Origin: Prevotella melaninogenica
GTDB lineage: Bacteria > Bacteroidota > Bacteroidia > Bacteroidales > Bacteroidaceae
Direction: 5' to 3'
Length of the DNA stretch: 64,000 nt
Assembly (NCBI RefSeq): GCF_018127925.1
Contig: NZ_CP072348.1
Location: forward strand, 1,408,001 to 1,472,000
The notes under the pieces are model-generated. The model was not told where the DNA came from. It was given only the letters and a program-made list of their open reading frames with translations, and made no database searches. Shown piece after piece: positions 50,259 to 60,475 of the stretch (position 1 is its first letter; every line of letters starts with the position of its first letter). The position numbers and the translations under genes were made by a program.

Positions 50259-51860
50259 TTACAGACTCCTGTCCGTATCAGGTACTGTACACAGGTTAAT
50301 GGCCTTATTCACAATGTCACTCTGGGTATTCCACACTCGGAAATACTCGTTCATATCCCATATATCACGGGCTGTAAGCGCCTTTATCTGTAGCGCAATA
50401 TTAGGAAGAGTAGCCTTTAATTCTGCAGCATCCTTTGGCTCAATCTTTTCTTTCTTACCCTCTGCAACGATTTCATCGAGCAACGACTGTGGTACCACAT
50501 ACCCCTTATTGAACGCGTCAAATGAGCTGTATTGCGCCTTTAAAGCCTGACGATTCGCATCAGCATACTTCAAATAAGCATTGATAATAATACTCTTTGC
50601 GGCTAACATACGGTGATAGCGAGTGAACTTTGTTGTATCAAGTGGGACGAAGTAATCAGGCATAATACCACCGCCACCATAGACAACTCGATGCTTGCGG
50701 ATGGTGTAATACTTCAAAGAATCTGAGAATTGAATACTGTCTGGATTGGTCAACTCGCCATGCTTAAATCGTTTCTCGATATCCATTTCATAATCCTTTA
50801 GGTCGCCCTTTGTATAAGGTTTCTGAATACAACGACCGCTTGGCGTATAGTAATGGGCTATTGTCAGACGAATCATACTACCATCAGGGAGGTCGAATGG
50901 ACGCTGTACGAGTCCCTTACCAAAGGTTCTACGGCCCACAACTGTTCCACGATCATTATCTTGAATAGCACCAGTAACAATCTCTGCAGCCGAAGCCGAG
51001 AGTTCGTTTACCAATACATAAACCTTCGCATCCTGCAGTCGTCCGTTGCCAATTGCCTTAAAATTCTGGCGACGAGCGCGTCGTCCTTCGGTATAAACAA
51101 TCATGTCATTGTTCTTGAGGAACTCATTTGATATCTGAACAGCCGACTGAAGATAACCGCCACCATTGTCTTGTAGGTCGAGAAGGAGGGTCTTCATACC
51201 TTTCTTTTTCAGTGAGTCAACAGCCGACATGAACTCATCATGGGTCTTCATACCGAAGCTCTCGATTCGGATATAGCCCACATTAGGACGAATCATATAA
51301 GAGGCATTGATGGTATGAACTGGTATCTTAGCACGTGTAACGACAAAGGTAAGCACCCCTTTCACGCCACGGCGTACAACACCTAACTTCACTTTCGTAC
51401 CCTTCTTACCACGTAGCATCTTCATGATGTCGATACGTGCCATCTTCACACCAGCGATAGTAGAGTCGTTCACACTGATGATACGGTCGCCAGCAAGGAT
51501 TCCCACCTTCTGAGATGGTCCGTTGACAACAGGCTGGATAACGACAAGTGTATCTTCAATCATATTGAACTGCACACCAATACCCTCAAAGTCGCCTTGC
51601 AGCGGTTCGTTCATCGCTTTGGTTTCCTTTGCATCGGTGTACGTAGAATGTGGATCGAGCTTCTCAAGCATACCCCTAATACCATCCTCAACTAACTTCT
51701 GCTCGTTCACAGAGTCCACATAGAAGTTCTTAATTGCCATCTCTGCCAACTGCAGTTTGCGTAAAGGAGAGTCGGAGCCCATATTACCTTTAACCTGCGC
51801 CTTACCAATAACTGGCAGCAAAGCCATCATCAATAATATTATAATTGCTTTTTTCATCAT
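50259..51860 (-). CDS. S41 family C-terminal processing peptidase
   Basis: A 533-residue exported protease. A signal peptide ends near residue 22 (GKAQ); a PDZ domain covers about 88-175 (GIGVQFNM, VGILAGDRIISVND) and the S41 domain about 180-370. The Ser/Lys dyad is Ser290 (NELSASAAEI) and Lys315 (RRTFGKGLVQ). Such enzymes cut proteins from the C-terminus in the periplasm. A C-terminal helical region (about 400-533) follows. It is a minus-strand gene; the GxxExxY gene lies about 170 bases upstream and parE beyond it. Confidence 0.95.
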   Translation of the reverse strand: MMKKAIIILLMMALLPVIGKAQVKGNMGSDSPLRKLQLAEMAIKNFYVDSVNEQKLVEDGIRGMLEKLDPHSTYTDAKETKAMNEPLQGDFEGIGVQFNMIEDTLVVIQPVVNGPSQKVGILAGDRIISVNDSTIAGVKMARIDIMKMLRGKKGTKVKLGVVRRGVKGVLTFVVTRAKIPVHTINASYMIRPNVGYIRIESFGMKTHDEFMSAVDSLKKKGMKTLLLDLQDNGGGYLQSAVQISNEFLKNNDMIVYTEGRRARRQNFKAIGNGRLQDAKVYVLVNELSASAAEIVTGAIQDNDRGTVVGRRTFGKGLVQRPFDLPDGSMIRLTIAHYYTPSGRCIQKPYTKGDLKDYEMDIEKRFKHGELTNPDSIQFSDSLKYYTIRKHRVVYGGGGIMPDYFVPLDTTKFTRYHRMLAAKSIIINAYLKYADANRQALKAQYSSFDAFNKGYVVPQSLLDEIVAEGKKEKIEPKDAAELKATLPNIALQIKALTARDIWDMNEYFRVWNTQSDIVNKAINLCTVPDTDRSL

Positions 51861-52027
51861 TTAGAACTTATAAATTATTTTGTTTCTTCTTATCCTTATC
51901 TTTTCTTATCAATATGATTTCACACAGAGAAACGGAGAGCACTGAGTGAAAAAGAATATACTCTTTAGGAGAGTTTTTAAACATTCACGGAGGTGCTAAA
52001 GCACTAAGAGAGTTTTAGGAGTAATTA

Positions 52028-52411
52028 TTAATAACCATTAAGGACGCTATGAATACCGTCCTTAAGCATAGTAACATCAAAGTTTATAAGATAACCATAT
52101 CTTAGATTCTGTAACTTTAAATAAGTCATTAATTGCTTAAAATGTACTGGTGATAACTCTCCCACCGACTTAATTTCTATAATAACCTTTCCATCAACCA
52201 GCAAATCTATTCGATAGACCTCTCCAAGTTCTATACCTTTATACAGTACTTTTATGGGCACCTGTCTTTCTACCTTAAAGCCTTTCTGTGTCAATTCATA
52301 CATCAAAGCCTTCTCATAGACACTCTCTAAGAGCCCTGGTCCCAATAATGAGTGAACTGTGTAAGCACAGGCTAAAAGCCTATGTGTGTATTCATCTGAT
52401 ATTATTTCCAT
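52028..52411 (-). CDS. GxxExxY family protein (PD-(D/E)xK nuclease-like)
   Basis: A 127-residue protein with the namesake motif GLLESVYEKAL (about 26-36) and a nuclease-like core: YRIDLLVDGKVIIEIKSV carries the Asp and Glu-x-Lys residues of a PD-(D/E)xK active site. The family is common in Bacteroidetes and its function is unknown. It stands between the S41 protease and parE genes with its own spacing on both sides, which suggests an independent insertion. Confidence 0.88.
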   Translation of the reverse strand: MEIISDEYTHRLLACAYTVHSLLGPGLLESVYEKALMYELTQKGFKVERQVPIKVLYKGIELGEVYRIDLLVDGKVIIEIKSVGELSPVHFKQLMTYLKLQNLRYGYLINFDVTMLKDGIHSVLNGY

Positions 52412-52628
52412 GATTCTTTAAGGTTATAGTTCTACTATCTATAATAGATTACGTTCAAGGATTACAATTCTCCTTATTCTCATTCCTCCTCGTTTTCAAG
52501 CTAAAAAAAGTCTTCCAACACCTCTTTGTGCCAAAGGCACCTCTCTACTCCGTGCTCTCCTTGACTCTGTGTGAACCTTATTTGGGAGTAAGAGTTAGCC
52601 TCTATAGCACCCTTTCAAATAAAACCCT

Positions 52629-54611
52629 TTACTCTTTCTCCACGTCAGGAAGGTCCTCTTCTATAACGAGGTTGTCAATAATAAAGTTCTGACGTTCCAT
52701 CGTGTTCTTACCCATATAATACTCCAAGAGCTTAGCTACCTGGTCATTCTTATGTAAAGTAACCTGTTCTAAACGCATATCTGGACCGATGAAATGGGCA
52801 AATTCGTCAGGAGAGATCTCACCAAGACCTTTGAATCGAGTGATTTCTGGGTCTGGACCAAGCTCGTTGATAGCTGCTACACGCTCCTCCTCAGAGTAAC
52901 AATAACGTGTAATAAAGTCGTTCTTTTTCTCTCCTTTCACACGACGAGCGTCCGCTTCGGCAATTACCTCTTTGTTCTTTATCTTTGTTCGACGGTTACG
53001 AACACGGAAAAGCGGTGTCTGAAGGACATATACGTGTCCTTTCTTTATCAGCTCTGGGAAGAACTGAAGGAAGAAAGTTATTATCAACAAACGGATGTGC
53101 ATACCGTCAACATCGGCATCCGTTGCGACAATTACCTTGTTATATCTAAGCGAATCGAGTCCGTCTTCAATGTCGAGCGCAGCCTGAAGGAGATTGAACT
53201 CCTCATTCTCATACACTACCTTCTTCGTCAGACCAAAGCAGTTAAGCGGCTTTCCACGCAATGAGAAGACCGCTTGTGTGTTGACATCACGACTCTTAGT
53301 AATACTTCCGCTGGCTGAATCTCCCTCTGTTATAAAGATAGAACTCTCCTCCTTTCGATCGTTCTTCACGTCACAATAGTGTACACGACAGTCACGCAAC
53401 TTACGGTTATGGAGGTTGGCTTTCTTCGCTCTCTCACGTGCTAACTTCGTTACACCAGCCATTGCCTTACGCTCTCGCTCGGTCTCCTTGATTTTATTCT
53501 CAAGTATATCGGTGAAGTCTTCTTTATGAATATGAAGGTAGTTGTCAACGTTTGTCTTGATAAAGTCGCCCACATACTTATTGATAGACTCACCATCAGG
53601 CGACATCTGTGTGGAACCTAACTTAATCTTTGTTTGTGACTCAAATACTGGTTCTTCAACGTTTACAGCGATAGCAGCCACCAATCCGTTACGAATGTCA
53701 CCATACTCATACTTGCCGAAGAACTCTTTTATTGTCTTGGCAATATGCTCCTTGAAGGCTGTCTGGTGTGTACCGCCCTGCGTTGTATGCTGACCATTCA
53801 CGAAAGAGTAATACTCCTCGCCATATTGATTGGTGTGTGTAAAAGCAATCTCAATATCCTCTCCCTTCATGTGAACAATCGGATACAATGGATCAACAGT
53901 CATATTATCAGTCAAAAGGTCCTTCAAACCATGTCGACTAAGTATACGACGACCATTGTACATAATCGTCAATCCGGTGTTTAGATAGGTATAGTTACGG
54001 AGCATCTCCTCTACTATATCATCATGGAAGCTATAATTCTTGAAGAGCGTTGCGTCTGGTTCAAAGTAGATATAGGTACCATTCTCGTCCGCAGACTTCT
54101 TTGTTTTGTCGCTTTGTAGGTTTCCTTTCTCAAACGATAGTTCACGTACCTTACCATCACGGAAGCTCTTTACCTCAAAATGTGAGCTTAGTGCATTAAC
54201 GGCTTTCACACCGACACCATTCAAACCAACACTTTTCTTGAACGCTTTAGAGTCGTATTTACCACCCGTATTCAGCACTGACACAGCCTCAACAAGCTTT
54301 CCTTGTGGAATACCACGACCATAGTCGCGCACACTAACACGCAGATTATCCTCCACATCAACCTCGATACGGTCGCCAGCATTCATCTTAAACTCGTCAA
54401 TAGAGTTATCAATGACCTCCTTCAAGAGTACATAAATACCATCTTCTGGCAACTTGCCATCGCCCAAACGACCAATATACATACCCGGACGGGTACGCAC
54501 GTGCTCCATATCCGATAGGTGTCGGATATTATCGTCGGTGTAAGAAACGGGTGTTGGGGGTTGAGTGTTGGGTGTTGGGGGCTGAAGGTTGGGGGTTGAT
54601 GATTTATCCAT
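52629..54611 (-). CDS. parE: DNA topoisomerase IV subunit B
   Basis: A 660-residue type IIA topoisomerase ATPase subunit. GHKL ATPase domain at about 25-240 ([37 protein letters not shown]); transducer domain to about 400; TOPRIM at about 430-550 ([27 protein letters not shown]). It decatenates replicated chromosomes together with ParC, which is not in the window. The first ~22 residues ([18 protein letters not shown]) come from the CAACACCCA low-complexity repeat and precede the normal start YTDDNIRH; they are probably a repeat-derived extension. Confidence 0.93.
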   Translation of the reverse strand: MDKSSTPNLQPPTPNTQPPTPVSYTDDNIRHLSDMEHVRTRPGMYIGRLGDGKLPEDGIYVLLKEVIDNSIDEFKMNAGDRIEVDVEDNLRVSVRDYGRGIPQGKLVEAVSVLNTGGKYDSKAFKKSVGLNGVGVKAVNALSSHFEVKSFRDGKVRELSFEKGNLQSDKTKKSADENGTYIYFEPDATLFKNYSFHDDIVEEMLRNYTYLNTGLTIMYNGRRILSRHGLKDLLTDNMTVDPLYPIVHMKGEDIEIAFTHTNQYGEEYYSFVNGQHTTQGGTHQTAFKEHIAKTIKEFFGKYEYGDIRNGLVAAIAVNVEEPVFESQTKIKLGSTQMSPDGESINKYVGDFIKTNVDNYLHIHKEDFTDILENKIKETERERKAMAGVTKLARERAKKANLHNRKLRDCRVHYCDVKNDRKEESSIFITEGDSASGSITKSRDVNTQAVFSLRGKPLNCFGLTKKVVYENEEFNLLQAALDIEDGLDSLRYNKVIVATDADVDGMHIRLLIITFFLQFFPELIKKGHVYVLQTPLFRVRNRRTKIKNKEVIAEADARRVKGEKKNDFITRYCYSEEERVAAINELGPDPEITRFKGLGEISPDEFAHFIGPDMRLEQVTLHKNDQVAKLLEYYMGKNTMERQNFIIDNLVIEEDLPDVEKE

Positions 54612-54797
54612 GTGCTGGGTTGTTGGCTGTGAATTATTGGTTATTGAGGGTTAATTATTAGGTGATAAGGGCTTAACTATTTTATTATATTGAGTGTTCA
54701 TTAATGAGCAATTAGGTGTTAATATAGAAGAAACACGTGAAATTATAGAAAGAACACATGTTAAAGCTGTCCATCAACACCCATCATTCATCACCCA

Positions 54798-55946
54798 TCA
54801 CCCAATAGCTTTTCTATAGCATCTACGCTTCTTGTGCATAGTTGGGTCTAATGGGCCCCACTGACTCTGTACGCTTTCGTTGGTTTCCATCTCGACATGC
54901 GTCTCACCCCACTTGAAGCCGTACTTCACATAACGTGGAATGAGGTCAGCAAAGACAAGGGAATTAGCCCCCTTTGAGCGATACTCTGGTAGGACACCAA
55001 TAAGGAGAAGGTCTACAACCTCCGTCTTATGGAACTTTATTGCACGTAGTAAATGCCACCATCCGAATGGGAAAAGACGTCCACGGTGGCACTTCTGCAA
55101 GGCACGTGTTAGTGATGGGATTGTGATTGCAAGACCAACTAACTGGTTATCCTTATTGCCATCCTCAATAACTGTAATGAGATCGAGGTCGGCAAGTGGG
55201 AAGTACATCTTTACATACTGGTCGATCTGGCGATCAGTTAACTCAGAGAAGCCATACAAATTAGCATAAGTCACATTGATTAAGTCAAAGAGTTTCTTGC
55301 CATAACCACCCTCGAAGATTTCCTTCTTAGTCAGTTTACGCACATGGAGATTATATCGTTTCTCCACCATCTCTGCAATCTTTGTATATTTCTCTGGAGC
55401 TGTCTCTGGGACATCAAGACGATATTCTACATAGTCATTATCCTTTTCCCAGCCACCAAGTTTCTCCATGTGCTTTGGATAATAATCGTAGTTATAGATA
55501 GTTGCCATTGTTCCGAGCTGATCAAAGCCCCATGTCAACATACCTTCTGGGTCCATATCTGTGAAACCAAGTGGACCAACAACAGAGGTCATGCCCTTCT
55601 CTCTACCGTAGTCTTCAACAGCTTTCAACAGAGCTTTTGATACTTCTATATCGTCAATGAAGTCTATCCAGCCGAAGCGAACATCCTGCTTGTCCCACTT
55701 TTCGTTTGCTTTATTATTGATGATAGCAGCTACACGCCCCACCACTTTTCCCTCCTTCAAGGCGAGAAAATACTCAGCTTCGCAGAAGTCAAAAGCAGCA
55801 TTCTTGTCTTTTGACAACGTATTAAACTCATCACTATAGAGGTTTGGGGCATCATACTGATTACCCTCGTAGAGGTCATAATGACACTCGATGAAAGCCT
55901 TAAGGTCTTTCTTCGTCTCTACTCTCTTTATCTGAACTGATGACAT
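54798..55946 (-). CDS. GNAT-like N-acetyltransferase family protein, 382 residues
   Basis: A large GNAT-type protein found in many Bacteroidetes. The N-terminal half has an acetyl-CoA fold (YFLALKEGKVVGRVAAIINN, FGWIDFIDDIEVSKALLKAV), followed by SVVGPLGFTDMDPEGML; the C-terminal half repeats the topology (LVGLAITIPSLTRALQKCHR, VDLLLIGVLPEYRSKGANSL). The PEYRSKGANSL segment is the CoA-binding loop of the second half. The substrate is unknown. It is a single minus-strand gene. Confidence 0.88.
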   Translation of the reverse strand: MSSVQIKRVETKKDLKAFIECHYDLYEGNQYDAPNLYSDEFNTLSKDKNAAFDFCEAEYFLALKEGKVVGRVAAIINNKANEKWDKQDVRFGWIDFIDDIEVSKALLKAVEDYGREKGMTSVVGPLGFTDMDPEGMLTWGFDQLGTMATIYNYDYYPKHMEKLGGWEKDNDYVEYRLDVPETAPEKYTKIAEMVEKRYNLHVRKLTKKEIFEGGYGKKLFDLINVTYANLYGFSELTDRQIDQYVKMYFPLADLDLITVIEDGNKDNQLVGLAITIPSLTRALQKCHRGRLFPFGWWHLLRAIKFHKTEVVDLLLIGVLPEYRSKGANSLVFADLIPRYVKYGFKWGETHVEMETNESVQSQWGPLDPTMHKKRRCYRKAIG

Positions 55947-56061
55947 TTAGAATCTTTTAATTTCGTTATTTTCCTAATCTTAAACGTGCAAAAGTACTAA
56001 AAAAAAGGTAGATTGGCAAATTTACGCTCCTTTTTATTGACTATCACTACCCTACTACTCA

Positions 56062-56132
56062 GTCATAAGGACTCGTGTTAGGCGTCCGCACCACACGTGC
56101 TAACCATGCGCACCACACGTGTTTGACGTCAA
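56062..56132. repeat. Tandem palindromes at 22-bp spacing, GCACCACACGTGC type
   Basis: GCAC-N5-GTGC centred on 56094 and GCAC-N5-GTGT on 56116, with a half-unit CGTGT in phase at 56074-56078; spacing is exactly 22 bp. It lies in the 306-base gap between the acetyltransferase and methyltransferase genes, which otherwise holds nothing recognisable. Confidence 0.75.
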
Positions 56133-56252
56133 TACAACTCCAGCTTATGCTTAACATACTTGCAAAACATCATTTATAGAATAGTTCCTAAGCATTCACT
56201 GAAACCACAATAACCATTTATTATAATGATAGATAACACTTCATGGCACCTT

Positions 56253-57662
56253 CTACTTTTTTGTTAACATCGCTGTTTTCTTACAAACGAAGAGGAGATG
56301 ATTACTTTCTGCATCCGTGGTTGCAAAGAGATAGACATCTCCTCCCTCTTTTATCTTCAGCCGTTTGCGTAGTTCAGCAACACTCATAGGGAAGTTGCGC
56401 ACAGCAAGATTGGCTTTGTCTATCCCCGATAAATGACGTCGTAGCTCCTTCTTATTGAACGATGAAACCGCTGTTATCTCAAACTGACGACCAGGGAAAT
56501 CATTGATAGCCTCCTCAGAGACAAAAAGATGAGAATTAAGACTGAGTACTGAAAGTGGATAACGGGCAGTAAGCAAAGCAAAACAGCCTGCTTTCATCAA
56601 TGAAGCATTAGGTTCATAGAGATACTGCCCAGCCTCTGGAACAGCCGTAAGAAGTCGCTGCGATACGCTTAAAGCCTCATCAAGAGAATAAGATACAATG
56701 TTATTATCATTCACACAGAATACCTGTAAGACTTTTTTCGTAGCCGTCTTGTCATCTGTTTCACCTTTCGTTCTCTGCAATACCAGCAGCAATTCCTTAC
56801 ATTCATTGCATACAGAGACGATATGTACCTCACGAACAACACTGCCCAAACGATTGAGTTCGTCCACAGCACGATGCCAATCGAGCATTGGCGACAGCTT
56901 GATTACAACTGTATCTGCCTTCTCTAAAAGTTCTTCTTCCAATGCCAAGACATCGGGTGTACAATCACTTATCAGCACAGTCTTACCTCCTTGTTCATTA
57001 CGACGTGCTGGATCGAGGAATAACACAGACACATGGTCGAGCTGCTGGAGGTAGGCTGTACCATCTGTATTCACCACTTCAGCTTGTGTTAAGCCTAAAG
57101 CATGGAAATTATGACGTGCCAATTCGCACAACTTCGCTTGTTGTTCGACATAAATAGCACATTTGAAGCTGCGTGCTATAAAGGAAAAATCAACGCCAAA
57201 GCCGCCTGTTAGGTCGCAGAACGACCCTTCATAACTATTCTGAACATGATTTTCTTGCTGCGTAGGAGTAGTTTCTTTTCCTACAGAAGGTCTGCAACAA
57301 TCGTTATTTAGGTCAGAAGAAGCGAAGTTCTCTGCCCCTACAAGGCGTGCAACCAATCGTGCCTTATATTCCGCAGTATGCTCACTTGAACACTGTTCCA
57401 TCGATAGATGCGATGGGTAAATGATATCCTCCTTCGCTGCCCACGACGGCAGTTTCGTGCGTGCTGTCTGCCATCCTGCCAACTGGTCGAGCAGGAAGGG
57501 CATGTCAATATCGGGGTAGCGGTGGGATTGGAGGGCAAGAAGCCTCACCCCCGCCCCCTCTCCGAGTGGAGAGGGGAGTGAAATGTTATGTTTGCTTAGA
57601 ACGTCCCGCACATATTTTGGCAGTGGTAGTTCTGAATGACTTATATCGTTTTTTTGCTTCAT
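56253..57662 (-). CDS. Class I SAM-dependent methyltransferase with THUMP-like domain and an in-frame repeat insertion
   Basis: A 469-residue protein. A helical N-terminus is followed by a Rossmann methyltransferase core (CDLTGGFGVDFSFIARSFKC, the SAM-binding loop, then VLFLDPARRN and a VIKLSPMLD strand) and a C-terminal THUMP-like part (about 390-465, FEITAVSSFNKKELRRHLSG). It probably methylates RNA; the target is unknown. Residues about 31-43 (SLPSPLGEGAGVR) are read from a G/C-rich hairpin repeat (57542-57580). A second odd insert (DCCRPSVGKETTPTQQENHV, about 123-142) just before the SAM loop may also be foreign. Confidence 0.85.
   Translation of the reverse strand: MKQKNDISHSELPLPKYVRDVLSKHNISLPSPLGEGAGVRLLALQSHRYPDIDMPFLLDQLAGWQTARTKLPSWAAKEDIIYPSHLSMEQCSSEHTAEYKARLVARLVGAENFASSDLNNDCCRPSVGKETTPTQQENHVQNSYEGSFCDLTGGFGVDFSFIARSFKCAIYVEQQAKLCELARHNFHALGLTQAEVVNTDGTAYLQQLDHVSVLFLDPARRNEQGGKTVLISDCTPDVLALEEELLEKADTVVIKLSPMLDWHRAVDELNRLGSVVREVHIVSVCNECKELLLVLQRTKGETDDKTATKKVLQVFCVNDNNIVSYSLDEALSVSQRLLTAVPEAGQYLYEPNASLMKAGCFALLTARYPLSVLSLNSHLFVSEEAINDFPGRQFEITAVSSFNKKELRRHLSGIDKANLAVRNFPMSVAELRKRLKIKEGGDVYLFATTDAESNHLLFVCKKTAMLTKK
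57542..57580. repeat. G/C-rich hairpin repeat inside the methyltransferase gene
   Basis: CCCCTCTCC (57555-57563) and GGAGAGGGG (57568-57576) with flanking GCCTCACCCCC and AGTGAAATG. It encodes SLPSPLGEGAGVR without a stop. A second copy lies 120 bases downstream of the gene (57741-57779) in opposite orientation. Confidence 0.88.
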
Positions 57663-57740
57663 CTAATCCTATAGTTGTATTGCCTTAATAGTCCTTAGAA
57701 TTTTATTCTTACCATCTATCACAGTAGCAAAGTCGGTAAT

Positions 57741-57779
57741 CACTCCCCTCTCCATTCGGAGAGGGGCGGGGGTGAGGCA
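57741..57779. repeat. G/C-rich hairpin repeat between methyltransferase and M15 peptidase genes
   Basis: CCCCTCTCC (57745-57753) and GGAGAGGGG (57758-57766), followed by CGGGGGTGAGGC. It is the inverse of the copy inside the methyltransferase gene and lies just downstream of the M15 gene stop. Confidence 0.8.
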
Positions 57780-57786
57780 TCTTTTT

Positions 57787-58518
57787 TTACCTCACCACCC
57801 TCAAATTCTGCTTTGCCCAAACCCTTGTACAAAGGTTGAAGTGCCACCACTCTGTACGTAAAGGCATGAAGCCGGCAGCACTCATCACCTCACGAAGGAG
57901 TCTGCGGTTGGCTAATGCCTCACGAGAGATAAGACGACGAGCAACGAGGTCATTCTCTTTATCAATATGACTGGCTATCCCCATGTGGTCTACCTTCACA
58001 CCCATTGGAATCGTATCTATCAAGCAACGTGTGGCGCCATCACGCCATGTAGCATCATTCCATGAGGCCTTGCAGATACTGATGTCTACAGCCATTCCAT
58101 AGTTATGCATACCTCCTCCGTGCGCAGGATTAGACACATAGAAATACTTTGGGGTATCTTTCACTGCGTCCCACATCGTCTGCTGCACGCTCATCGGTCG
58201 CGTGGCATCGAAGATACAAAGGCTCAAATCAGGACGACGACGCTTCAATTCTGTCTGCGCTTTACGCAATGCTTCTGCACAAGCGGGTAATACATAGGCA
58301 TCACGAAGCTCATGATAGAGTACACGATTACAGAAGTTATCCGTACGAGCATACATCAAAGCCACCTTGATAGAAGGTACTACATGCTTTATATTTACCA
58401 ACCCCTGCTGCTCCATTGACCGACCAGCAGCCTGCCGACGACTCATCGTTGGTGTCTGTGCGTGTACACTGCTAACAAAGAATATGGCTGCAAATAGCAG
58501 ATAAAAGACTCGTTTCAT
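57787..58518 (-). CDS. M15 family D-Ala-D-Ala dipeptidase (VanX/DdpX-like)
   Basis: A 243-residue exported zinc dipeptidase. A signal peptide ends near residue 20 (SSVHAQ). The M15D zinc motifs are present: GGGMHNYGMAVDIS (His and Asp ligands, about 134-147) and TEWWHFN (catalytic Glu and His ligand, about 225-231). CIFDATRPMSVQQTMWDAVK is the substrate-binding Arg region. It probably recycles D-Ala-D-Ala from peptidoglycan; a resistance role is not implied by this context, since VanA/H-type genes are absent. Confidence 0.92.
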   Translation of the reverse strand: MKRVFYLLFAAIFFVSSVHAQTPTMSRRQAAGRSMEQQGLVNIKHVVPSIKVALMYARTDNFCNRVLYHELRDAYVLPACAEALRKAQTELKRRRPDLSLCIFDATRPMSVQQTMWDAVKDTPKYFYVSNPAHGGGMHNYGMAVDISICKASWNDATWRDGATRCLIDTIPMGVKVDHMGIASHIDKENDLVARRLISREALANRRLLREVMSAAGFMPLRTEWWHFNLCTRVWAKQNLRVVR

Positions 58519-58772
58519 TCTTTATATTTATTATATATCCTACAGCTAAATACAAATAGCAGCTGCAGGAATTATCAATCATTCGTTAATTAAAACACTT
58601 AAACCGACCAACGAAAGCTAACAAGGGCAGACACTGTCTTCCTCTCACGCCCTCTCAAGGTTCGGAAAGAAAGCACAGCCTCTGCCCCTGCCTTCTGTAA
58701 ACACTATCACTGAGTAAGTCAAACATCATATCTACATGACTTAGTCCTTACCTCTATAGTGTTTGTATCTTA

Positions 58773-59969
58773 TTAGTTTAATGCAGCCTTCTTCTGCTTT
58801 ACATAATCGCCAAATACGCGATCTACCTCAGCACGCTGCTCATTGTCGAGTGTATCGTTAGCTTGAATCAATCCACGATAATAGGTTTTGATAGCCTTTG
58901 ACAACTTTGCTTTATCTGCAGAGTTCTTCTCAAAGATATTGTCAAGGTCCTTGTAAAGGGCTGGCTTCATCCTGTTCATAAAGGCAAGCTTACCTGTTGC
59001 AGGAGCCTCAGCTTCAGTAGAGAGACTATCAGATTGCTCTGCTGTATTCACCTTCACCGTATCTTCTGGAGCCGTTTCAGCATCAGAGCTAAAGACAGAT
59101 GACACATCAATCTTACCTACTTGGTCAATCAATGCACCGCCATAGTTATAAAGCAACGCACCGACTCCAATAACAACAGCAATTATCAAGCCTAAGACAA
59201 CAGTACCTTTACCAATCTTTGGCATACTGAACGAAGAGCCTTCATTGTTCAAATCTGCAAAGAGCTCATCAATATTGCTATAACGATCGCTTCGCTTGAA
59301 AGCACAACAACGCTTGATTACCTCACTATAAGCTAACGTCAAACCCATCACTTTCATAATAGTACCGAGCGAATAGATGTCGGCTGTAGCGTCTGCAGGC
59401 AACGTCTCGTCCTTCATCTCAGGTGCCATAAAGCGCGTTGTTTCAGCTGTTGGCTTAACATCTTCAGGTGAAAGAACACTGAAATCAATGAGTTTTACAT
59501 AATCACCCTGTGTTGTAACAAGCACATTTGAGGGCTTCAAATTACGATGAATAACCCCTTGCTGATGTGCATAACGCAGTGCATCAGCAATCTGATTGAT
59601 GATAGCAATCTTCTCCTCGTCAGTATGATTTTCCTTGAGATAAGCCTGTAAAGTACGTCCTTCAACATACTCTTCCTCTATACAAAGTCCGTAACCATCA
59701 ACCTCAACCAACCCTTGATAGCGTACAATACCAGAGTGATTGAGTCGTTGGCACTGTTTAAACTCACGCTTCAATGCATTACGAAGCAACACACGCTCAC
59801 GGTATTCTTCCTTTAGAGTCTTCAATACGACTGTCTGGTCGCCCTTGCGACACTTCACAATCATACAATATCCCTGTGATGGAATAACTTTATATTCAGT
59901 ATAACTGGCCTTTACTGGAGCATCGGCAGTCTGTGCCTGTTCGTTAGTGGAAAGTTTGTTCTCGCTCAT
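58773..59969 (-). CDS. Ser/Thr protein kinase-like membrane protein, probable pseudokinase
   Basis: A 398-residue protein: kinase-like domain at about 25-245, one membrane helix at about 255-275 (VVLGLIIAVVIGVGALLYNY) and an acidic/helical extracytoplasmic part. The VAIK lysine is Lys50 (VVLKTL). The catalytic loop reads HRNLKPSN, so the HRD aspartate is Asn143, and DFG is Asp162-Phe-Ser. There is no clear Gly-rich loop (SQGYCMIVK). Asn in place of the catalytic Asp normally abolishes phosphotransfer, so a scaffold or sensing role is more likely; this is inference. It stands alone, with a TACTTTTG -7-like element at 60011-60018. Confidence 0.88.
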   Translation of the reverse strand: MSENKLSTNEQAQTADAPVKASYTEYKVIPSQGYCMIVKCRKGDQTVVLKTLKEEYRERVLLRNALKREFKQCQRLNHSGIVRYQGLVEVDGYGLCIEEEYVEGRTLQAYLKENHTDEEKIAIINQIADALRYAHQQGVIHRNLKPSNVLVTTQGDYVKLIDFSVLSPEDVKPTAETTRFMAPEMKDETLPADATADIYSLGTIMKVMGLTLAYSEVIKRCCAFKRSDRYSNIDELFADLNNEGSSFSMPKIGKGTVVLGLIIAVVIGVGALLYNYGGALIDQVGKIDVSSVFSSDAETAPEDTVKVNTAEQSDSLSTEAEAPATGKLAFMNRMKPALYKDLDNIFEKNSADKAKLSKAIKTYYRGLIQANDTLDNEQRAEVDRVFGDYVKQKKAALN

Positions 59970-60000
59970 TGATATTCGTAGGTTTTAATTGTCTTTACGT

Positions 60001-60475
60001 CTTTTGTGTACAAAAGTAGTAAAAAAAAACGAGATAAGACAGATATTCAAGGGTAAAAGAGTAAAAAGGTAAAATGCTGAAGCATAGCTTTGAAAGGGAA
60101 AAAGAGTAAAAGAAGAATAAGAGGAAAAGCATTAACCCTATTACTTTCGATACTTTATTCTCGTGTCACGATGGCTACAAGCCGTTCTACCCCACTTCAA
60201 AATGTCTTCTTTATAGGCAACAAAGCATGTCTTATTATATGCTTAACATTTTTCTTACAGCGACAAAACATGTACTTTCAGAACTACTTTCACAAAGAAA
60301 ATAGGTTCCTACGTTAAATAAATAGATTGAAATAGAATAAAGACTTATATACTTGTATGGGATGATTATCCTAAATTAGATGGTCTTACAAAGAGGGATA
60401 AAATACAAAAAAAGATGCGAATTGATATGATTTCTATCCGCCTTCTACAAACAGCATACTTCCACACTGCCGACA
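60001..60475. other. Intergenic region upstream of the pseudokinase gene
   Basis: Contains a CTTTTGT-gt-ACAAAAG palindrome (60001-60016), whose right half forms the minus-strand -7 element TACTTTTG, and long A-rich runs. Short open frames on the plus strand have no family resemblance or ribosome binding site; I see no gene. Confidence 0.45.

Noticed and set aside
57787-58518. VanX-type vancomycin resistance
   Set aside because: The M15 dipeptidase is exported and has no vanH/vanA partners; a peptidoglycan recycling role is more likely.
60090-60317. 75-residue plus-strand open frame
   Set aside because: No ribosome binding site, no family features, and it lies in a low-complexity AT-rich gap.
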